13,675 nt of DNA from an uncultured Chromatiaceae bacterium (GCA_946482325.1 CAMLRA010000107.1:1-13675), one strand, 5' to 3'. Positions 1-7,857 are shown, counted from the first letter of the stretch. Notes: a model not told the origin generated them from the sequence alone. Numbers and translations: made by a program.

Positions 1-501
1 GTACGCATCAACATTGCTGACAAACTGTAAACGGACGTTGATATCGACACTAAGCCGGATCCCGCGCTGCTTAGCGGCCTGTAAGACTGGCAAAAGCTTG
101 GTGGCATCCTGTGGCTCTAACGCCAGTGAGCCGGTATGCAGAATACGACAGTCTGCCGGCAACGCCGCAATCAGTTGCTCCGCGCTGTAATCACGATCGG
201 CAATTCCCTGGCGGTACAAGCTGTAACTCGGCTGACCCTGAGCGTCAATTCGAACAAACGCAAGGGAACTGGGGGCCTTGGATGCCAGCGGAAAACCTGC
301 ACGGACACCACTGCTTTGCAGCAGCTGGCGGAAAGCATCGCCAAAAGCATCTGACGATAACGGTGACAGATAGTTGACCGGTACCTGCTGCAACGCACAG
401 GCGATGGCCAGATTTAATGGCGAACCACCGGTTTTCGCTACAAAACGGCCGTCTGCCTCGCTGAAAATATCAATGACGTTCTCGCCAATCACCGCAATCA
501 T
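1..501 (-). CDS. PfkB-family carbohydrate kinase (fructokinase-like), 5' part only
   Basis: Seen: an uninterrupted minus-strand frame from ATG at 501-499 to the left edge, 167 codons with no stop. The N-terminus starts MIAVIGENVIDIF and carries the glycine-rich sugar-binding motif GGSPLNLA at about residues 25-32, then LSSDAFGDAF, and DINVR at 153-157, the equivalent of the D-x-N-x-R segment of fructokinases. A good ribosome binding site, GAGGAG, lies 6 nt before the ATG. Known: ribokinase/PfkB enzymes phosphorylate a sugar or nucleoside hydroxyl with ATP in the cytoplasm; the C-terminal catalytic GAGD motif would lie outside the window. Inferred: a fructokinase or related hexose/ketose kinase; the substrate (fructose, 2-keto-3-deoxygluconate, a riboside) cannot be fixed from this half. 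Its partners are off the left edge. Family is confident, substrate is not. Confidence 0.88.
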   Translation of the reverse strand, partial: MIAVIGENVIDIFSEADGRFVAKTGGSPLNLAIACALQQVPVNYLSPLSSDAFGDAFRQLLQSSGVRAGFPLASKAPSSLAFVRIDAQGQPSYSLYRQGIADRDYSAEQLIAALPADCRILHTGSLALEPQDATKLLPVLQAAKQRGIRLSVDINVRLQFVSNVDAY

Positions 502-756
502 ATTGCTCTCCTCGGATTCTGTTTCTCTGGCAGCTTAATTAATCACACGATGTTATTAAAGGGGCCGCTATAAATATTTTTTGCCCTGGGCCGCAGATCA
601 TCCTGACTGCGCGCCGTCGGTGTTTTTTCTAAATGCTAACCAATTGAAAAATAGGAATTAGGCCAGTATCGAAGCCATGGGGCGGCATTTAGCATTCAAG
701 TTTAGCGGCCTGACTCCGATACAGCAGTATCAGCAGTTTCAGTAAGGACCGACATC
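502..756. other. Divergent intergenic region between sugar kinase and the 113-residue gene
   Basis: This 255-bp spacer separates two outward-facing genes, so it should hold both promoters. It has an AT-rich stretch around 534-587 (including the palindrome TTAATTAA at 535-542) on the kinase side. On the other side is a weak promoter-like pair, TTGAAA at 644-649 and TATCGA at 667-672 with a 17-bp gap. An 8-bp inverted repeat, AATGCTAA at 632-639 and TTAGCATT at 689-696, brackets that pair. No convincing coding sequence or terminator was found. Confidence 0.4.
644..672 (+). promoter_or_regulatory. Weak candidate sigma-70 promoter
   Basis: TTGAAA (644-649) and TATCGA (667-672) are separated by 17 bp. 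The -35 is good, the -10 poor. Initiation near 679 would give a leader of about 78 nt to the ATG at 757. It is a guess from spacing and sequence alone. Confidence 0.25.
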
Positions 757-1098
757 ATGACCGAGCATCTTCGTTTACAACGCATCCGCGACATCGGTTT
801 CCGTTTACAGGAGCTGCAGTTAATCCGGGTGCAGGCTGGTGCTTCTTATGCAGTGTCCACGCTGAATTTTCTGTTTCAACTGTATCGGTTACCAAAACCA
901 ACAGGACTCACCCTCGAACAGGCGCTGACCCAACTCGGGACTGCAGTTATCGCCAGACATCAGTTGCCTTATGCCCGCCTCAGTGTCGATGGGGTGCTGC
1001 AATTTTTCAGTCAGCGCTTTCAGGTCAGCCACAGCGCGCTGCAACATCCCAGCTATCGCCGCCGCGAACGCCAGTCAGCGATGCTGGCACAAATCTGA
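757..1098 (+). CDS. Uncharacterised 113-residue protein
   Basis: I do not recognise this protein. Seen: ATG at 757 preceded by a fitting ribosome binding site, AAGGA, about 8 nt upstream, and a frame of 113 codons. The product has no signal peptide, membrane segment or cysteine. It is rich in Gln, Leu and Arg, with probable helical segments (residues 4-24, 50-70, 80-90) and a strongly basic tail (YRRRERQ near 100-106), which suggests a small cytoplasmic, perhaps nucleic-acid- or protein-binding, product. The next gene starts 49 bp downstream on the same strand with a hairpin in between, so the two may share a transcript. No function is proposed; that the frame is a gene is likely but not certain. 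Confidence 0.6.
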   Translation: MTEHLRLQRIRDIGFRLQELQLIRVQAGASYAVSTLNFLFQLYRLPKPTGLTLEQALTQLGTAVIARHQLPYARLSVDGVLQFFSQRFQVSHSALQHPSYRRRERQSAMLAQI

Positions 1099-1102
1099 CT
1101 GG

Positions 1103-1133
1103 TCAGCAGACGCCTGAAGGCGTAGACTGCTGA
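1103..1133 (+). other. Bulged stem-loop between the 113-residue gene and the binding-protein gene
   Basis: TCAGCAG (1103-1109) pairs with CTGCTGA (1127-1133), and ACGCC (1110-1114) with GGCGT (1119-1123), leaving a TGAA loop and a 3-nt AGA bulge. It starts 4 nt after the stop codon at 1098 and is followed by a run of A, not T, so it is not a normal intrinsic terminator on the plus strand. It could be a processing or stability element between two co-transcribed genes, or an attenuator-like structure just before the next start. Confidence 0.5.
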
Positions 1134-1147
1134 AAAAAACAACAGGA

Positions 1148-1927
1148 ATGGATACGGTGCGCAGCAACAGGATGACGCGGGGCCTGATGTTAATTGGGCT
1201 GTTTTTAGCCACAACAGTTGCAGTTGCGACTGAGCAGGTGCTTACTGCCGTTGATGGTGCCTTTATTACGCCTCCAGCCATTATCCGCGCTAAAGATCCG
1301 CTACAACAGTCCGGTTACCTCATTGATATCTATCGAGAGTTGAGTCAGCAACTGGGCATGCAACTGCAGTTAAAACCTTTTGCCCGAGCCGCCATTGCCG
1401 GCGCTTTACTGAAAAGCGAAGCCGACATCTATTGCCGTGCCAATCCGGCCTGGTATCCGGAACCCTTATTACGTTGGAGTCCGCCATTATTTGCCTATGC
1501 TGATGTCGTGCTGAGTCATCAACACTTGCAGGATTTAGCTGCATTCAGTGCTTCAGGCAGTGTTATCGCGACTGTCGCCGGTTATCAGTACCCCGAGTTA
1601 GAACCGTTGTTTCGCAATAACAAATTAAAAAGACAGGACTATTTGTCACCGGAAGAAACCGCAGCCGCTTTTTTGGCTGGCAAAGTGGATGCGGTGGTGA
1701 TGTCAGAGATTGAAGCGCATTATTTATTACCGGTGAACCGGCTGCAGCAACTGGAATTGGCGCAGTATCAGGTACATTGTGTTTATTCACCGCGCTTAAA
1801 ACCGCTGCAGCGCCAGCTGCTGGATAACTACATCAATGCCCGTGCCAGCCAGGGCCAGTTTAAGGCATTGTTGCATAAATACAGCTGGCAACTCAGTGTC
1901 AAACAGCAAGCAAAAACTGGTTTATAA
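1148..1927 (+). CDS. Periplasmic solute-binding protein, SBP_bac_3 type (orphan)
   Basis: Seen: 259 codons with an N-terminal signal peptide (TRGLMLIGLFLATTVAVA, residues about 10-27) followed by a bilobal binding-protein pattern: SGYLIDIYRELSQQLGMQ (about 55-72), a middle segment with CRANPAW, YADVVLSHQ, then AAAFLAGKVDAVVMSE typical of the second lobe. Known: such proteins bind amino acids or similar small solutes for ABC importers or sensors. No permease or ATPase gene is near, so a transport role is not shown; many Alteromonadales carry stand-alone members. Start: ATG at 1148 has AGGA immediately next to it, and the second ATG at 1172 has the same problem, so the true start is uncertain; the signal peptide is equally good from 1172. 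The 3' end overlaps the convergent channel gene by 6 bp. Confidence 0.85.
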   Translation: MDTVRSNRMTRGLMLIGLFLATTVAVATEQVLTAVDGAFITPPAIIRAKDPLQQSGYLIDIYRELSQQLGMQLQLKPFARAAIAGALLKSEADIYCRANPAWYPEPLLRWSPPLFAYADVVLSHQHLQDLAAFSASGSVIATVAGYQYPELEPLFRNNKLKRQDYLSPEETAAAFLAGKVDAVVMSEIEAHYLLPVNRLQQLELAQYQVHCVYSPRLKPLQRQLLDNYINARASQGQFKALLHKYSWQLSVKQQAKTGL

Positions 1928-1961
1928 CACAATACCTGCGGCGAACTGCTGATATAAACCA
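1918..1961. other. 9-bp inverted repeat spanning the overlapping stop codons
   Basis: TGGTTTATA at 1918-1926 is the exact reverse complement of TATAAACCA at 1953-1961, with 26 nt between. The left arm contains or touches the stop codons of both convergent genes. There is no T-run on either side, so it is not a standard intrinsic terminator, although it could protect both 3' ends. Confidence 0.45.
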
Positions 1962-3280
1962 ACCATCTGTTGATAGTTTGCCAGACTGAGGCGGGCCGCC
2001 TGATCCCGCGCGCTAAGCAGTTCACGTTCAGCATCCAGAAGTTGCAGGAAATCCGCCATACCACTCTGGTAGCGTAATTGTGTCAGTCGCACCGCTTCGC
2101 TGCTTGCCGCAAGTTGTTGCTGCTGCAGTAACTGCGCGCGCCGGCCCTGGTTATAAGCGTCCAGACTGCCTTTGAGGTCGCGGACGACGTCAAACACCTG
2201 GGCGCGGTATTGTTGCAGCGCCACTTCAGCGCCGGCGGTGCTGGCGTCGATGCGATCGGCCACCGACCAGGGATCTGTCGCTGGCAGGCTTAAACTCGGC
2301 GCCAGGCTCCAGCTTTGTTGCTCACTACCAGTTTTGACGCTACCCAGCGAGACAAATCCAAGAAAGCCTTGCAGCGACAACTGCGGATACCAGGCGGCTT
2401 TGTCAATGGCCAGCTGGGTATGCGCTTTAGCCAGCTGCCGTTCGGCAATCGCTAAATCAGGCCTTTTGGCCAATACATCCTGCCATTGCGACAGCGCCAG
2501 CGGTTGGCTAAATTGTGGCAGACTGCGTTTGGTAAGCCGTACTTCCGTTTGTGCCGTCAGCGCAGCAAGCGCCAGCTGCGCCTGCGATTGCTGTAAGTAC
2601 AGTGCCGGCAATCCGGCTTCAACCTGATAAATCTGCGCCTGCAAGCGGGTCAGTTCCAGCGCCGACGCACTGCCGGCCTCGAGCTGCGCCTGTACTATGC
2701 TACGGGTTTTCGCCAGATTGGCGAGGTTGGCCTGCGCTACATCAATTTGCAGCTGGGCGCCCAGCCAGTCGCCATAATGCCGCGCCACTTGAGTCAGTAC
2801 CGCCAGTTGCAGCTCCTGCAGACGCAACACGGCAATGTCGCGGTCCTGCTGTGCTGCTTGTGCAGCGAGCGCGACTGCGCCGGATAAGTCCAGTTGCCAG
2901 CTGACACTGGCGCCTTGTTGATAGCGGCTCGATACCACACCGTCTTTGCCTTGCTGCGAACGTTCCATGCCTGCTGTTGCGGTTGGCTTTGGCAAATCAT
3001 TGTCGGCGGCATCACTTTGCAGCGCGGCATAACGTTTTACATTGGCACTGGCGGCCAGCAGGCTGGCGTTTTGCGCGCCGGCTTGCTGTAACAGCGTCAT
3101 CAGTTGTGGGTCGTGCAGTTGTTGCCACCAGTCAGCTGGCTTTGCCACCAGCTGATATTGCTCTGGTAAAGGTTGATCGGCGGTCAGCTGAGCCGGCACC
3201 TGATACTGGCTGTTGACACAGCCACCAAGGCTCAGGCTGAGTAGCAGAGCAAGCGCCGATGGACGAAACAATTTAGTCAT
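1922..3280 (-). CDS. Outer-membrane efflux channel lipoprotein (NodT/OprN type, TolC superfamily)
   Basis: Seen: 452 residues, the normal size of the family. The N-terminus has a lipoprotein signal with lipobox LGGC, Cys at 21. Two repeats of long, Ala/Gln/Leu-rich helical sequence follow, including AKRPDLAIAERQLAKAHTQ and the terminal RYQSGMADFLQLLDAERELL, diagnostic of RND-associated outer membrane factors. Known: three such chains form the outer-membrane pore and periplasmic tunnel of a tripartite pump. Its ATG overlaps the end of the pump gene by 8 bp (ATGACTAA), which indicates translational coupling, and GGGGTG lies a few nt upstream as ribosome binding site. It is the last gene of the operon; its stop lies within the end of the convergent binding-protein gene, leaving no room for a separate terminator. 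Confidence 0.95.
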   Translation of the reverse strand: MTKLFRPSALALLLSLSLGGCVNSQYQVPAQLTADQPLPEQYQLVAKPADWWQQLHDPQLMTLLQQAGAQNASLLAASANVKRYAALQSDAADNDLPKPTATAGMERSQQGKDGVVSSRYQQGASVSWQLDLSGAVALAAQAAQQDRDIAVLRLQELQLAVLTQVARHYGDWLGAQLQIDVAQANLANLAKTRSIVQAQLEAGSASALELTRLQAQIYQVEAGLPALYLQQSQAQLALAALTAQTEVRLTKRSLPQFSQPLALSQWQDVLAKRPDLAIAERQLAKAHTQLAIDKAAWYPQLSLQGFLGFVSLGSVKTGSEQQSWSLAPSLSLPATDPWSVADRIDASTAGAEVALQQYRAQVFDVVRDLKGSLDAYNQGRRAQLLQQQQLAASSEAVRLTQLRYQSGMADFLQLLDAERELLSARDQAARLSLANYQQMVGLYQQFAAGIVL

Positions 3281-6200
3281 GAGTCACCCCGATATGCACT
3301 GGCAGGTTGTTATCATCAGCTGTTTGCACCGGCTTTTTACCGGCCAGCATGGTGTAGAACAGTGGCGTCAGCAGCAGGCCGAATAAGGTCACGCCAATCA
3401 TGCCGGCGAACACCGCCACGCCCATGGCCTGGCGCATTTCCGCGCCGGCACCGCTACTGAATACCAGCGGCACCACGCCCATCACAAAAGCAATCGACGT
3501 CATCAGAATTGGCCGTAAACGTAAACGGGCCGCTTCCTGCACCGCCTGCAGCGCGGTCATACCGTGCTGTTGTTTCTCCCGGGCGAACTCGACAATCAGG
3601 ATGGCGTTTTTGGTGGCCAAACCGACCAATACAATCAAACCGATTTGGGTAAAGATGTTGTTGTCGCCGCCAAAGATCCACACGCCAATCATCGCAGACA
3701 ACAGCGTCATCGGCACAATCAGCAGGATTGCGAGCGGTAAACGCAGGCTTTCATATAAGGCGGCCAGCACCATAAACACCAGCAGCAACACCAGCGGGAA
3801 CACCAGATATTCGGCATGACCGGCCAAAATTTGCTGATAGGTCAGCTCAGTCCATTCATAGCTGATGCCAGGTGGCAGGGTTTCAGCCAGGATTTTTTCA
3901 ATCGCCGCACGCGCTTCACCGCTGCTGTACCCCGGCGCCGGGCCACCGTTGATCTCAGCAGTGGTAAAGCCGTTGTAATGCATCACACGATCCGGGCCTG
4001 CGCTGTAATTGACATTAACAAAGCTGCCAATCGGCACCAATTCACCTTGTTGATTGTTCACTTTCAGGTTGGCGATTTGTGCCGGATCTTGCCGGAAGGC
4101 TTCATCCGCCTGCACGTTGACCTGATAAGTGCGGCCAAACTGGTTAAAGTCGTTGGCATAAGTGCCGCCTAAATAACCCTGCAACGTCGCAAACAAATCA
4201 TCTAACGACACGCCCTGTGCTTTGGCTTTGACGCGGTCAACGTCCAAATCCAGTTGCGGCACATTAACCTGATAACCCGAGAACACGCCGGCCAGCTCAG
4301 GCGTTTGCCAGGCTTTCATCTGCACCGCCATCGTCACTTTGTACAGCTCTTCGTAGCCGAGGTTGGCTTTGTCTTCCAGCTGCAGGCGGAAACCGCCGAT
4401 AGTGCCAAGGCCCTGCACCGGTGGCGGTGGGAATATCGCGATAAAAGCGTCCTGAATACCGGCAAACTGGGCGTTTAAGTCAGCCGCAATAGCACCGGCG
4501 GACAACGACGGGTCTTGTCGTTCACTAAAGTCTTTCAGCGGGGTAAACACAATGCCGGCGTTCGGGCTATTGGTAAAACCGTTAATCGACAGACCAGGGA
4601 AGGCAACCGAATGCGCCACGCCAGGGTGTTTCAGCGCAATTTCCGACATCTGCTTAATTACAGCTTCAGTGCGTTCCAGCGAGGCAGCGTCCGGCAACTG
4701 GGCAAAAGCCACCAGATATTGTTTGTCCTGCTGCGGCACATAACCGGTTGGGGTATTGGCAAAAATGCCGCCGGTAAGCCCCAGCAAACCTAAATACAAC
4801 ACGCCGGTCAGGCCACCAAAACGGATGATTTTGCTGACCGCTTTGCCATAACGTTCACTGCCACGGGCAAACAGCCGGTTAAAAGGCCGGAACACCAGAC
4901 GACCGAATAATTTATCCAGCAGGACTGTCAGCTTATCCGGCGCGGCGCCATGTGGTTTTAACAGCAATGCAGCTAACGCCGGGCTTAACGTCAGCGAGTT
5001 CAGCGCGGAAATGACGGTCGAAATGGTAATGGTCAGCGCAAACTGTTTATAAAACTGGCCGGTGAGACCGGTCATAAAAGCGGTTGGCACAAACACCGCA
5101 GCCAGTACCAGCGTGGTGGCGATAATAGGGCCTGTGACTTCTTTCATCGCCTGCTGAGTCGCAGCAAGTGGCGACAAACCGGCTTCGATATTGCGTTCAA
5201 CGTTTTCCACCACGACGATGGCGTCGTCGACGACAATACCAATCGCCAGCACCAGACCAAACAAGCTCAGCGCGTTTAAGGAAAAACCAAACAGGTGCAT
5301 AAAGGCAAAAGTACCAATTAATGACACCGGCACTGCCACCAGCGGGATAATGGACGCGCGCCAGGTTTGCAGAAACAGCACGACGACCAGTACCACCAGC
5401 AAAATGGCTTCAAATAGGGTTTTCACCACAGCTTCAATCGAACCACGCACAAAGACCGTCGGGTCGTAGACGATGTCGTAGCTCAGGCCTTGCGGGAAAT
5501 TCTGCGAAAGTTCTGCCATGCGCGCACGCACATCATCAGAGATTTGAATAGCATTCGAGCCCGATGCCTGAAACACCGGGATAGCGATAGCGTCTTTGTT
5601 ATCCAGCAAAGAGCGCAGCGCATAAGAGCTGGCACCCAGCTCCAGCCGCGCCACATCTTTGAGGTAACTCAGCTCGCCATTGGCACCGGTTTTGATAATG
5701 ATATTGCCGAATTCTTCGGTGGAGGTCAGCCGGCCTTTGACATTGATCAACAGCTGAAACTCGCTGCTGCCAGACGGTTGCGCGCCTAAGCTACCTGCCG
5801 CGGCTTGTTGGTTTTGCTCGCGAATTGCGTTGACGATTTGCGGTGGTGTCAGGCCCAGCGCCGCGACTTTATTCGGGTCTAACCAGACGCGCATACTGTA
5901 TTCGCTGGCACCAAATAAACGCACCGCGCCTACACCTTCAATCCGCGCCAGTTCATCTTTGATGTTTTGCGCCGCATAGTTCGACAGATACAACATGTCG
6001 TAGCGGTTATCCGGTGAGGTTAAATGCACCACCATGGTTAAATCCGGTGAGGATTTTTCAGTAACAATGCCAAGCCGCTGCACTTCCTGCGGCAGACGGG
6101 GTTTGGCGCGGTCAACCCGGGCCTGTACCTGTGACTGCGCTTTGTCGACATCGCTGCCGATGGCGAAAGTGATGGTCAGCGTCATGCGGCCGTCGCTGGT

Positions 6201-6449
6201 TGCCTGTGAGGACATATACAGCATGTTCTCCACGCCGTTAATTTCCTGCTCCAGCGGACTGGCGACAGTGTCTGCGATGACCTTTGGGTTAGCGCCCGGA
6301 TAAGTGGCAGTCACTACCACTGTAGGGGGGACTACTTCCGGGTATTCAGTGATTGGCAATTGCCAGACTGCAATGGCGCCGCTGATGACAAACAGCAGCG
6401 ACAGCACAGCGGCAAATATGGGCCGGCGTAAAAAATAATTCGATAACAT
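3273..6449 (-). CDS. RND multidrug efflux pump, inner-membrane subunit (OqxB/MexF-like, HAE1)
   Basis: Seen: 1058 residues, full length. It starts MLSNYFLRRPIFAAVLS and shows the usual layout: TM1 at 10-30, large periplasmic domain, TM2-6 at about 340-490, TM7 near 545-560, second periplasmic domain, TM8-12 from about 880. Proton-relay residues are intact: Asp408 and Asp409 in GIVVDDAIVVVEN (TM4) and Lys947 in LATKNAILIVEF (TM10). From memory of the family, FLQTWRASIIPL, PPPPVQGLGTIGGF and NDFNQFGRTYQV fit OqxB/MexF/BpeF better than AcrB. Known: this group exports quinolones, chloramphenicol, trimethoprim and similar amphiphiles by proton antiport. The adaptor gene ends 12 bp upstream and the channel gene overlaps the 3' end by 8 bp, so one operon makes the whole pump. 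A plausible GAGAG ribosome binding site lies about 8 nt before the ATG. The actual substrates are unknown. Confidence 0.97.
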   Translation of the reverse strand: MLSNYFLRRPIFAAVLSLLFVISGAIAVWQLPITEYPEVVPPTVVVTATYPGANPKVIADTVASPLEQEINGVENMLYMSSQATSDGRMTLTITFAIGSDVDKAQSQVQARVDRAKPRLPQEVQRLGIVTEKSSPDLTMVVHLTSPDNRYDMLYLSNYAAQNIKDELARIEGVGAVRLFGASEYSMRVWLDPNKVAALGLTPPQIVNAIREQNQQAAAGSLGAQPSGSSEFQLLINVKGRLTSTEEFGNIIIKTGANGELSYLKDVARLELGASSYALRSLLDNKDAIAIPVFQASGSNAIQISDDVRARMAELSQNFPQGLSYDIVYDPTVFVRGSIEAVVKTLFEAILLVVLVVVLFLQTWRASIIPLVAVPVSLIGTFAFMHLFGFSLNALSLFGLVLAIGIVVDDAIVVVENVERNIEAGLSPLAATQQAMKEVTGPIIATTLVLAAVFVPTAFMTGLTGQFYKQFALTITISTVISALNSLTLSPALAALLLKPHGAAPDKLTVLLDKLFGRLVFRPFNRLFARGSERYGKAVSKIIRFGGLTGVLYLGLLGLTGGIFANTPTGYVPQQDKQYLVAFAQLPDAASLERTEAVIKQMSEIALKHPGVAHSVAFPGLSINGFTNSPNAGIVFTPLKDFSERQDPSLSAGAIAADLNAQFAGIQDAFIAIFPPPPVQGLGTIGGFRLQLEDKANLGYEELYKVTMAVQMKAWQTPELAGVFSGYQVNVPQLDLDVDRVKAKAQGVSLDDLFATLQGYLGGTYANDFNQFGRTYQVNVQADEAFRQDPAQIANLKVNNQQGELVPIGSFVNVNYSAGPDRVMHYNGFTTAEINGGPAPGYSSGEARAAIEKILAETLPPGISYEWTELTYQQILAGHAEYLVFPLVLLLVFMVLAALYESLRLPLAILLIVPMTLLSAMIGVWIFGGDNNIFTQIGLIVLVGLATKNAILIVEFAREKQQHGMTALQAVQEAARLRLRPILMTSIAFVMGVVPLVFSSGAGAEMRQAMGVAVFAGMIGVTLFGLLLTPLFYTMLAGKKPVQTADDNNLPVHIGVTHD

Positions 6450-6461
6450 AACTGTGCTCTC

Positions 6462-7706
6462 TTATTGACCAGCGCCGCTTACGCTGCCTGAAGTCGCTGC
6501 AGGCTGTTGTGCGATGCGAAAGGGTTGTTGCTCACTGGTGAGCGCGGCGAGTTGCTGCGGCGTCGCCATTTCGACCCGGTTTGGCTCAATCACGACGCCC
6601 GGACGCACCCGTTGCAGGCCATTCACCACCACTTGCTCAGCCGGTTTCAGACCAGTTTTGATGATGCGCAGGCCACCGGTTTTTTCACCGAGCGTAACCG
6701 GGCGATAATGCAAGGTGCCTTTGGCGTCTACCACCAGCACAAAGCGGCTGGCCAAATCGGTGCCAATGGCTTTGTCGTCAACCAGCACGGCCTGATAAGG
6801 CGCGCTGCCGGTGAGTTTCAGCCGGGCGAACAAGCCGGGCAGCAGGCTGCCATCATTGTTGTCAAAGCTGGCACGGATGCGGATGGTGCCGGTCGCGGCA
6901 TTTAACTGGTTGTCGATAAAGTCGATAGTGCCCTGATGGCGGAACTCGGTGCTGCCGCTCAAGGCCAACAGCACTGGCCGCTGTTGTTGCTGCAGTTGGC
7001 TGGCGGTACCGCTGGCACTGTCCAGGCCTAAATAACGCAGCAGGCTTTGCTCGTCAGCATCAAACCAGGCGTAAATGCGACCACTGGAGACCAGGCTGGT
7101 CAGCACCGACTGACCGGCATGCACATAGTTACCGGCCGTGATAAAGGCGTTCGATACTACACCGGCGATTGGCGCGCGAATTTCGGTGTAAGACAAATCC
7201 AGCTCGGCTTTTTTCAGTGCGGCTGTGGTTGCGGCCAGCTGCGCTTTGGCTTGCTCATAGCGGCTGAAGCGGCTGTCGAGTAATTCGGTCGCAATCGCAT
7301 TTTGTTTTTTCAGGCTCAGCGCACGCTGATACTCACGTTCGGCCAGCGCTAAGGCACTTTTGGCTTCGCTCTGGCTGGCACTGAGGCGCGCTACTTCGGC
7401 GGCAAAAGGCGCGTTGTCGAGGCTGAATAACAAGTCACCGGCAGCAACCTTGGCACCTTCGTTGAAGTGCACTTTGGCGAGGTAACCGGACACTCGCGGC
7501 ATCAGACTGACTGATTCCGGCGCCTGTAACCGGCCGGTATATTCGTCAGTTTCGCTGATTTGCTGGCTGAGTACAGTCGCCACATCCACTTTCACTGCAG
7601 CCGGGCCGCTGGCGGCAGGCGCTGCAGGTTGGCAGGCAGCGAGGACAAAGGCCGCCAGGCTGGTCAGCAGCAGGCGACGGGGCAGTTTTAACTGGGGTCT
7701 GGCCAT
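6462..7706 (-). CDS. RND efflux periplasmic adaptor (membrane fusion lipoprotein, OqxA/MexE-like)
   Basis: Seen: 414 residues with a lipoprotein signal, lipobox LAAC and Cys25. The first biotinyl-lipoyl half is RVSGYLAKVHFNEGAKV (71-87). An alpha-hairpin rich in Ala/Gln/Glu follows (about 100-165), then the second lipoyl half with SYTEIRAPIAGVVSNAFITA, a beta-barrel with FIDNQLNAATGTIRIRA, and a membrane-proximal domain with GLRIIKTGLKPAEQVVVNGLQRVRPG. Known: the adaptor bridges the pump and the outer-membrane channel. It is the first gene of the operon; AGGAA lies 9 nt before the ATG, and the candidate operator-rich promoter lies about 110 bp upstream. The similarity to OqxA/MexE agrees with the pump assignment. 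The N-terminal lipidation is predicted from the motif only. Confidence 0.95.
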   Translation of the reverse strand: MARPQLKLPRRLLLTSLAAFVLAACQPAAPAASGPAAVKVDVATVLSQQISETDEYTGRLQAPESVSLMPRVSGYLAKVHFNEGAKVAAGDLLFSLDNAPFAAEVARLSASQSEAKSALALAEREYQRALSLKKQNAIATELLDSRFSRYEQAKAQLAATTAALKKAELDLSYTEIRAPIAGVVSNAFITAGNYVHAGQSVLTSLVSSGRIYAWFDADEQSLLRYLGLDSASGTASQLQQQQRPVLLALSGSTEFRHQGTIDFIDNQLNAATGTIRIRASFDNNDGSLLPGLFARLKLTGSAPYQAVLVDDKAIGTDLASRFVLVVDAKGTLHYRPVTLGEKTGGLRIIKTGLKPAEQVVVNGLQRVRPGVVIEPNRVEMATPQQLAALTSEQQPFRIAQQPAATSGSVSGAGQ

Positions 7707-7780
7707 GATCGGAAATTCCTCTTATTCAGGGTCGGTGGCTGGAAGTTTCTGGCATTACACCGGGTGAAAGTCGGTATTTG

Positions 7781-7806
7781 TTGACTTCTGTACTGATTGG
7801 TATAAT
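7781..7806 (+). promoter_or_regulatory. Candidate plus-strand promoter (extended -10) toward the TetR gene
   Basis: TGGTATAAT at 7798-7806 is a perfect extended -10 (TGnTATAAT). A TTGACT lies at 7781-7786 but only 14 bp from the -10, too short for a standard promoter, so the extended -10 would have to carry recognition. It overlaps operator-like site 1 (7791-7802), and initiation would fall near 7813 inside site 2, as expected for autorepression. Confidence 0.5.
7791..7802. promoter_or_regulatory. Operator-like site 1 (TACTGATTGGTA)
   Basis: Imperfect palindrome with TAC and GTA ends, identical to the 12-mer at 7858-7869 and 10 of 12 matches to the one at 7808-7819. It lies in the plus-strand promoter, overlapping the extended -10. 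Likely bound by the adjacent TetR-family protein; inference from position and repetition. Confidence 0.6.
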
Positions 7807-7807
7807 G

Positions 7808-7819
7808 TACTGACCGGTA
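7808..7819. promoter_or_regulatory. Operator-like site 2 (TACTGACCGGTA)
   Basis: The most symmetric copy, with a central ACCGGT palindrome and TAC/GTA ends. It lies 17 bp after site 1 as a direct repeat and covers the expected start points of both opposed promoters, so it is the best candidate for the main operator. Confidence 0.65.
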
Positions 7820-7847
7820 AATATATAGAAAAGCATTGCAGAGTCAA
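7820..7847 (-). promoter_or_regulatory. Candidate promoter of the efflux operon
   Basis: Read on the minus strand: -35 TTGACT (7847-7842) and -10 TATATT (7825-7820), spaced by 16 bp. Initiation would fall near 7813, leaving a leader of about 107 nt to the adaptor ATG. Operator-like site 2 (7808-7819) starts right after the -10 and covers the start point, so a bound repressor would block initiation. Confidence 0.6.
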
Positions 7848-7857
7848 TTTAATTTTG

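Noticed and set aside
590..630. GC-rich stretch followed by TTTTTT (about 608-629) as an intrinsic terminator
   Set aside because: No stem of useful length forms before the T-run, and no gene ends upstream on the plus strand.
3400..6303. Several plus-strand frames of 60-139 codons opposite the RND pump gene
   Set aside because: They are antisense shadows of a high-confidence gene with strong codon bias, without ribosome binding sites or recognisable domains.
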